Assembly: GCF_014898055.3 (NCBI RefSeq)
Contig: NW_023601433.1
Coordinates: forward strand, 42,093,876-42,157,875
Direction of reading: 5' to 3'
DNA: 64,000 nucleotides
Origin: Talpa occidentalis
Taxonomy: Eukaryota > Chordata > Mammalia > Eulipotyphla > Talpidae
A program made the translations under genes and the position numbers. The notes under the pieces are model-generated. The model made no database searches. It was not told the DNA's origin and saw only the letters and a program-made list of their open reading frames with translations. Below, piece after piece: positions 57,739 through 64,000 of this stretch; position 1 is the first letter of the stretch; each line of letters opens with the position of its first letter.

Positions 57739-58305
57739 TTTTTTTTTTTTTTAAGATTTATTTATTTAGGGCCTCCCCGGTGGTGCAGCGGTTGAGCGCT
57801 GGGTTGCGAAGCTGCCCACAGCCTCTGCAGCACCGGTTCGATCCCCGGCTGCTCCCCGGCCACCAGAGGAGGGTCCCACATGGTGCGCAGACCTCTCCTG
57901 CCGCCCGCTGCTCCCCTCAACAGTGTGCTTCAGTCCTTCTGCCTGCTCTGCTCCCCGCTCTGGCTCTGGTGAATTCTCTCACCCTCCCATGCTTCTGACT
58001 GTACCCAGTGCTTGTATAAACAAACAAACAAATAAATAAATAAAAATAAATCTTTAAAAAAAAAAAAAGATTTATTTATTTATACAAGCACTGGGTACAG
58101 TCAGAAGTGCGAGAGGGTGAGAGAACTCACCAGAGCCAGAGTGGGGAACAGAACAGGCAGACTGACTAAATACACTGCTGAGGGGAGCAGCAGGCGAGAC
58201 AGGAGAGGTTTGTCGCGCCATGTGGGACCTTCGCCGGCGGTCAGGGATCGAACCGTTGCTGCAGAGGCTGCAGGCAGCTTCCGCTGCACTACCAGGGGAG
58301 GCCCA
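57739..58305 (-). mobile_element. tRNA-derived SINE (Y), interrupted in its tail by another SINE
   Basis: Reverse copy: tail piece 57739-57768, body 58083-58305. TSD tgtgatggtt(g/a)ttctt at 57723-57738 and 58306-58321. The B box and nearby head are partly deleted (agcttccgctgcac). Confidence 0.95.
57769..58066 (+). mobile_element. tRNA-derived SINE (Y) inserted tail-to-tail into another SINE
   Basis: Near-consensus forward copy. Exact 16-bp TSD aagatttatttattta, itself SINE tail sequence, at 57753-57768 and 58067-58082. Confidence 0.97.
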
Positions 58306-58739
58306 TGTGATGGTTATTCTTAAGTTTCACTTTCTCAAATTTGGGTGAGTGAATTGAGCCCAGCATAGGTCTTGGTTGGTTTCCATAGGCTACCAAGGCA
58401 ATAGCGCCAGCTCTGTCTAATGTCCTCCTTATTTAATTATTTTAACAGTGTAAATACAAGGGGCCTAACCACAGCAGCCTAGCGGGAGGAGTCTTGGAGG
58501 CAGTGTCCATCCAAGCACCCAGGGCAGTGGGGAGAGGGAAACCCTGATAGGCAGGACAACACTGCCCCTATATTAAATAACATGACCTAAAAACTTTGGG
58601 TCAGCACTTTTCTTCTGGTTATATGAGTTCCCAGCAAGAGGAAAGTGTGCTAACTCTGCAACAACGTTTCAGTCCCCTGGCCAGTTGTGTTTTCATTATC
58701 GATTATTCAGGTGGCTGCAGTAATGCAGAGATTCTGTGG

Positions 58740-59240
58740 CCACATTGCTTGGCTTCTTATTTGGGCCTTTTCTCTTACTAGACATGTGACCTTGGACAAG
58801 TTTCTTAATTTCGTACCTTAGTTATCGCATCTGTAAAGTGGCTACAAAATAGTACCTAGAAGGATTTTTTTTAATTTATTCTGTATTTTTTAAAAGAGTT
58901 ATTTATTTATGCATATAAGAGCTGGGGTGCGGGCCAGAGGTGCAGGGGATGAGAGGATTTACCAGAGACAGAGTGGGGAACAGAACAGGCAGACTGACTG
59001 AAATACACTGCTGAGGGGAGCAGCAGGCGTGACAGGCGAGGTCTGCTGTGCCATGTGGGTATCTCGCCAGCCAATTGGGATAGAATCCCCACTGCAGAAG
59101 CTGCAGACAGCTTCACAGAGCTGTGCTCAACCGCCAGCATCACCAGGGAGACCCCTTAGAAGGATTAAAATGGTAATACTCGCGAGTACTGCACTTAGCA
59201 CACTGCCCAGCACATAATAAGTGGTGTTTCTGCACCCAGA
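58740..59240 (-). repeat. MIR element split by a SINE
   Basis: Left part: acatgtgaccttggacaagt, tcgcatctgtaaagtggc. Right part after the SINE: gtactgcacttagcacactg, cccagcacataataagtg. Together they follow the MIR (reverse) order. Confidence 0.75.
58867..59155 (-). mobile_element. tRNA-derived SINE (O) in the MIR
   Basis: Reverse copy. TSD tagaaggatt at 58857-58866 and 59157-59166. Confidence 0.92.
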
Positions 59241-59616
59241 CACTTGAGACTAGCCCCCAAATAAAGGGTAACTCCTATCATGTGGAACTGGATGGGGTCA
59301 GATACCTCTGTCTCCCTCCCTGTCTCCATGTCAACTATTCTTTTATGGTATTTCAGCACATGCCAATGATTATCTTTATGGGTTTTTTTTTTTTTAATCT
59401 CCATTAAATCTTCTAGAAGGCAAAAATCTAGCCTTATTCTTTCCTCTATCATCTCTCAATTTGCTAAAAGGGAGAGGCTCAGTATGTAAGTACTTACTTA
59501 CTGGATGAGATGAGGTATGTAGAGAATTCAGAATAAACAAAAGTATATCCCCCTAAATGAAATAGATAGGGAAAATGAAAACTGGAGAGGGAACAATAGT
59601 CAGATAACACATTCTT

Positions 59617-59864
59617 TTTTTTTTTTTTTAAGATTTATTTATTTATTTATACAAGCACTGGGTACAGTTAGAAGCGTGGGAGGGTGAGAGAATTCGCCAG
59701 AGCCAGAGCGGGGAACAGAACAGCCAGACTGATGAAATGCACTGCTGAGGGGAGCAGCGGGCGGTAGGAGAGGTCTCGCGCCATGTGGGACCCTCGCCAG
59801 TGGCCGGGGATTGAACCGGCATTGAACCCAGCGCTCAACCGCTGCGCCACCAAGGGAGGCCCAT
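59617..59864 (-). mobile_element. tRNA-derived SINE (Y)
   Basis: Reverse copy. Exact 13-bp TSD ataacacattctt at 59604-59616 and 59865-59877. About 20 bases are missing from the tRNA-like part. Confidence 0.95.
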
Positions 59865-59877
59865 ATAACACATTCTT

Positions 59878-61824
59878 AAAGGAACCACCTGGAAGAGTTC
59901 ACTAAAGTCAAGGATGAGAAGTAGCTCTAAGGGGAGAGGTGACTCTTAAGAGAGGAAGGTGGTTGCTCCAGCCAACTGTCCCCTTGCTGGCCTCGCCATC
60001 CATGAAGACCAGAGGCGCCTTTAGATGAATTCAGTGGGTGTCCTAACATGGTGGCCCTGGAGGAATCCCAAGGCCTCTGGGCACAGAGAGAAGCTTGGAG
60101 TGGAGAGGGGAGAGATCATGACTAAGAGAGCGAGGGGAGAACCATGCCTTCAGGTCAGATGCAGCAGCAAACATCCCGCTGCGGGGCTTGGCCTCCCAGG
60201 CTCCACCCCAGGTGCCGCCTGCTTCTGCGAGTCCTGTTCTGTGTGTCATGGCTTTGAGGGCTCACACTCAGCTTCCCTCCTCCTGTGCCCCGGTCCCTGT
60301 GATGACGTTGCAGGTCTCCTGCAGGCCCTTTCCTGGGCCCATATCTGCAGCCTCCCCTCACCCTGGAAATTCCCGTCTGGGTGTCCTGTAAACTCCTGCC
60401 AACTTCAGAAACTGCCGTTCAAGCCAACATACATTTATCTTTAGATCTAAAATACTAGCCATGGAACTATTAGAGGTAGAATTATAGATTATTTAAAGTA
60501 AATAGGACCTTAATCTAATTCTCCCAAGTTTTGCAAATTAAGAAACTGAAGCTCAGAGAGGTGAAGTTACTTACCCGAGGTCCCACAGCCATCAAAGGGC
60601 TGAGATGAACCTGGAAGCCTGATGCTCATTGGTATCCTTTCCATTCCTCATGCCCAACAAATGAAGACTTTGTCAGGATTTAAGTTGATTCATCTGCTCA
60701 ACTGCTAGTTGTTTTTTGAGTAAAAATTCATTATATACATATATTTAAATATGACAACTGGGGTTTGTAGGATTCCAGCCACAGCTAGAATGTATGGGTC
60801 TGTGCTGGAAATCAGAAAAGAATTTCTGCAAAATTTTGGAAGATGGGCCAGCTTTGAAAAAGCTAGCGGGAATGGGTGTGGACTTTAAATACTTTTTTTT
60901 TTCATCGATTTGTAGAGTATTTTTATCATCTTGGAGAAGATTTAGACATTGAATACTGAAAGGACTTCATTTGACTGATAGAAACTTACCCCTGCTTATA
61001 GCCGATAATAAGCACTTGCAGGCGGAACAACCTAATTGGCAGGATGGTTAAACACACAGGCCATTTATTTGCCAATCACACGACACAGACCACAAGTGAA
61101 ATGAGCTGGTAACTTCATCTCCCTCTTAGGGAATGCCTCTCCACGTACTGCCCCTCTACCCAGCCTCTCCCTCTGAAACTCTTGGACATGAGCTCAGGGG
61201 CGTTCCATGCACAATCACCATGTATCAGCAGTCTTCAGATTAGCCTGGAAGAGAAATAGAAGAGCAATACGCTGCTCAAGAGAATGGCCATTCTGAGTTA
61301 AAACATGCATGCTTAGAACATGCAGCTGACATATGTGTTATGCATAATGTGCTTACAAAACATGTTATCTGGAGGAGGATAAAGTGTCTGTGTTGGTCAT
61401 GAGAGCGAATTGCAGGAAAATAACAGCAGTAATAAATACAGTGACACTGGTTTGGCCAAGTACCTTATTCATCTAGAAATGGTTTGCAGAGGAATCATCA
61501 AGCTGCTGGCCTGAAACCACTACTCACCCCTCCAAGGAGAACAGGACTTTGTGTGTGGAGCCTCTGCTGGCTTCTCATTCCTGCCTAGCTGGTGAGTGGT
61601 CTGCCATCCTGGGCAGCCTCTCTGTCCTCAGTCATGCTCCCAAACCCCTCTCCTCCGGGTTTACACAGACCCTCTCTCCAGGCGAGGAATGGCCTGTTGT
61701 TGGCCTTGTCCACAGCACAGCCTGTCCTTGGGCCTGGATGCTCTCCACTCGACACCTCTGCCTTGGAACCACTCTGATCCCCGGACTGGCCATTAACCCA
61801 GCGCCTGTGTTGTGTCCCCTGCAG
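59878..61824 (+). other. End of the GNG4 intron
   Basis: Mostly unique, with a MIR at about 60455-60640. No additional exon is required or recognised. Confidence 0.4.
60455..60640 (+). repeat. MIR element
   Basis: aattaagaaactgaagctca, gagaggtgaagttacttacc and aggtcccacagccatc are clear MIR core sequence. Confidence 0.8.
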
Positions 61825-61953
61825 GTCTCCCAGGCAGCGGCGGACCTCCTGGCGTACTGTGAAGCCCACGTGCGAGAGGACCCTCTCATCATCCCAGTGC
61901 CTGCGTCAGAAAACCCCTTCCGAGAGAAGAAGTTCTTTTGTACCATACTCTGA
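61825..61953 (+). CDS. GNG4: GNG4 last coding exon (residues 34-75, CaaX prenylation box)
   Basis: This exon encodes the C-terminal 42 residues and the TGA stop. It starts [15 protein letters not shown] after an acceptor (tgtcccctgcag, ending 61824) in phase 0, matching the donor at 38156. It contains the conserved gamma-subunit segment [11 protein letters not shown] and ends CTIL. In this family the CaaX cysteine (Cys72 here) is prenylated; a terminal leucine directs geranylgeranylation, followed by removal of the last three residues and carboxymethylation, which anchors the beta-gamma dimer to membrane. A possible branch point (ttaac) lies about 30 bases upstream of the acceptor. Joined to 38057-38155 the protein is 75 residues, and as far as I remember it is the same as human GNG4. 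An open frame running into this exon from 61549 is intron read-through, not an alternative start. Confidence 0.97.
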   Translation, partial: VSQAAADLLAYCEAHVREDPLIIPVPASENPFREKKFFCTIL

Positions 61954-62854
61954 CTCCGTTTGTTATGAAAATGTCTCCTTTTCTGTCAGTGAAACCCCTG
62001 CTAGCGACAGTGCATGCTCTTAGCTTTGGGGAGCTCCGCCCACGTGCCTCCCCTCCCAACCAGGACTGCTGGGGCTGGTCTCATGTTTCTCTTAGGTTTC
62101 CTACATTGCCTTTGATTTCACTTTTCATTGTCATGTTGCGCTCATTACTGGCAAAGAATATAGACATTTTTGGAACCAAATTACAAATGTGCCAAGTAAA
62201 ACTAAGTATGAATCTAAGGGTTTGAAAGTTTTCCACATCACTTCCCAAGTTTGACTACATCAACCTTGAAAAGATTTCACTGGATCACTTACCGAAAAAA
62301 ATTGTACCCAAGAATCCCCCCTTGACGATAAGTCAGGGTCCAGTTAGAACCTTTTGACCAACTGGAACATATTCGTGACATTTTCATCTCCCTTCCTGGA
62401 GAAAGCTGATGTGGAAGTTCTTTATTTCCTGCTTTTCATCGTCCTTTTAAAAAGGAAATAACCCACCGCATTGGATGGTTTCCTTACTGTGGGTCTCCTG
62501 GGGCCACGTGGCCCAGACCCTGATGGAGCCCCAGCTCCCTGTTCCCCACAGTTGTCATTAACCTCCCTGGAGGTGACCCTTCCACCACCTTGGTTGAAGC
62601 TGGCCCTGCTATGGAAATAGATATGAGGTGGCCCTTGTAGCAAGCTTAACCATAAGAGCACCCCACAGCCCCCATCTGTTTCCCTGCCCCAGCCTGGCCA
62701 TCCTGGGGCTCACCTCCTCTCTCCTTTGCCACCTTTTCCTGCTCCCTCCTCTTCTGGCTCCTACTCACTAGTTCTAACATGGGCTTTGTTCTGAGCACAG
62801 CACTGGGCCCTGTGGGGTGTCACCAAGATGGCCCCTGCCCCCGAGGAGTGAGTC

Positions 62855-63060
62855 ACAGGGGTAACCGCTCATTATGTGCCATCCACTGACCTGTGAATTG
62901 ATACCTATTCTCTTAACTCAGTCCTCCAATAGCAAAGATACAGTACAACAGTCTTTTTTTAAAAGGAGGGAAACTGAGGCACTGGGAGATTATGTTGTTT
63001 CCCCGAGGTTGTAGATACTAAGCAGGAAAACTAGGACTACAGGCAGGCTGGCCCAGAGTC
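62855..63060 (+). repeat. MIR element in or after the GNG4 3' UTR
   Basis: cgctcattatgtgccatcca, gagggaaactgaggcactgg and ttccccgaggttgtagatac fit MIR order. Confidence 0.7.
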
Positions 63061-63389
63061 CTCCTGGAGCCCCTGAGCTACTCTGCCTTCCAGGTGTCCC
63101 TGTGTGCAAGTGTCAGACCCACAAACAACCTGAAGCACAGAGGCAGTGGCTGCTGCCCGAGCACTCTCTTCCCAGCCTCGCCAGGAGGGCTCATGTTGGA
63201 CCTGTATGCTCACTGCTCACAGCTGATGAAATGTGGAGGCCTCCTTGGAAGACAAGACAACTCTTGTTTTTTTCTGAAACAGACTTGCAGGCCCCGCCTA
63301 AAATAATATACCACCCAGGATGAAAGAAGAGGTGGGGGCAGAGAGCACTTTGTCTAAGTTCGTCCTCCTCTGTTTGTTTGGAAACTGCC

Positions 63390-63500
63390 TGGCTCCCTCA
63401 CTCTGACAGCAGCTTGCTGTGTAATCGAGGACAAGCCATTTTGTGCTGGGAATGTTCTAACCTGCAAATTGGGGATCATGGTAATTACTCCTGCCTTTCT
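63390..63500 (-). repeat. Weak MIR-like relic
   Basis: ttgctgtgtaatcgaggaca and acctgcaaattggggatcat fit the reverse MIR core. Confidence 0.4.
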
Positions 63501-63558
63501 GGCTCGGAGAAAATAGAGAGGTGCTACAGAGACGAAAGCTCTGATTACCATGAAAACA

Positions 63559-63564
63559 AATAAA
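63559..63564 (+). promoter_or_regulatory. Candidate polyadenylation signal AATAAA
   Basis: AATAAA about 1.6 kb after the GNG4 stop codon and outside a SINE tail. No strong GT-rich downstream element follows immediately (tgtac only), so this is tentative. Confidence 0.3.
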
Positions 63565-64000
63565 TGTACTAAATGCCAAGATAGAACATAGGGAAGGATG
63601 CACGACCTCAAAGATACCAGGGTGCAGTTGGAGAGATAATGTCAAATTGCCTACAAGGAGGTAAATGTAAATTACAGATCAATTCACACTTGCTACCCTT
63701 GTCCTTGGTTTTAGTCCATTTTTATTCTTTGCTTCTTTTATTGAAACCCACTCTTGGCTTTATCAGCGCTCACCGATAATACCAGTGTTGTCAGGAAGCT
63801 GCGGGCTTCCTAAGCAGAGTTGTTTGCTGTGTGTGATCGTAAGACTTTGTGTACTTCTCTGTTGGGGTTTATGATGAGGCTCTCTTTCTTCTGTATCCAT
63901 GTCAACACCATTTACCTGATAAAGCAAAGCACAAACCATAAAAGCACACCAGAGAGGCTGAGTAAGTACAACAGCATAGAAACTGGCTAAATCCCATCAA
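63565..64000. other. Non-coding end of the window
   Basis: No supported feature downstream of the candidate polyadenylation signal. Confidence 0.4.

Larger units (their letters stand above)
38156..61824 (+). other. GNG4: GNG4 intron between the two coding exons (23.7 kb)
   Basis: A GT-AG phase-0 intron with donor GTAAGT at 38156 and acceptor CCCCTGCAG ending at 61824. A single long intron at this position is usual for gamma-subunit genes of this class. It carries six young LINE-1 fragments in both orientations, several old LINE-1 and MIR relics, one ERV solo LTR and seven SINEs, five of them crowded into 57.2-59.9 kb. No further exon is needed to complete the protein. Confidence 0.93.
61954..63564 (+). 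other. GNG4: GNG4 3' untranslated region (3' end uncertain)
   Basis: Sequence downstream of the GNG4 TGA stop. It is largely free of young repeats, unlike the preceding intron, and includes a MIR relic at about 62855-63060. The end shown is the first canonical AATAAA I found after the stop (63559-63564). The true polyadenylation site may be elsewhere, including beyond the window. Confidence 0.5.

Noticed and set aside
57769..57850. tRNA gene
   Set aside because: The A and B boxes belong to the SINE head; no intact cloverleaf or anticodon arm, and the sequence continues into the SINE body.
61549..61953. 134-codon frame ending in GNG4 residues, as an alternative N-terminus
   Set aside because: The upstream part is intron, with a strong acceptor at 61824; the spliced form gives the exact family length.
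1..64000. CRISPR array, operon or prokaryotic signals
   Set aside because: Mammalian repeats, spliced GNG4 and lack of long contiguous genes exclude a prokaryotic source.

Overview
This is eukaryotic, mammalian nuclear DNA. The only protein-coding gene I can support is GNG4, the G-protein gamma-4 subunit, on the + strand. Its first coding exon is at 38057-38155 and its last at 61825-61953, separated by a 23.7-kb intron. The joined product is 75 residues, the family length, and ends in the CaaX box CTIL. A small AG/GT-bounded block at 32929-33022 could be a non-coding 5' exon. No CpG island or promoter is visible, so the gene's main start probably lies left of the window. The last ~2 kb are 3' UTR and downstream DNA.

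Most of the rest is interspersed repeats, and nearly all other open frames fall inside them. I count 21 copies of one tRNA-derived SINE with an A box, a B box and an AATAAA/TCTTT-type tail. Nineteen have a convincing target-site duplication (TSD); at 17440 and 33393 only short direct repeats of 6-7 bp are seen. There are ten 5'-truncated copies of a relatively young LINE-1, many older LINE-1 remnants, MIR and L2 relics, hAT-type DNA transposon relics, MaLR (MLT1-like) LTRs, and six solo LTRs of one endogenous-retrovirus family. No CRISPR arrays, rRNA genes or functional tRNA genes are seen.

Layout: 0-9 kb holds SINEs, a MIR split by a MaLR LTR, and three solo ERV LTRs (two as an inverted pair). 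12-26 kb is dense in LINE-1, including a multi-level nest at 15.9-17.7 kb. 27-38 kb has SINEs, microsatellites, an unusual LINE-1 containing a copied 114-bp piece of nearby unique DNA, and the GNG4 start exon. 38-62 kb is the GNG4 intron, with young LINE-1s at 41-51 kb and a SINE cluster at 57-60 kb. 62-64 kb is GNG4 3' sequence with MIR relics.

The host looks like a placental mammal, probably laurasiatherian, judging from the LINE-1 and the T+ class SINE. I do not recognise the SINE as a standard primate, rodent, carnivore, horse or ruminant family. Insectivores such as moles, or pangolins, are guesses only. Repeat boundaries were read by eye; those with TSDs are good to a few bases, and ancient relics are approximate.
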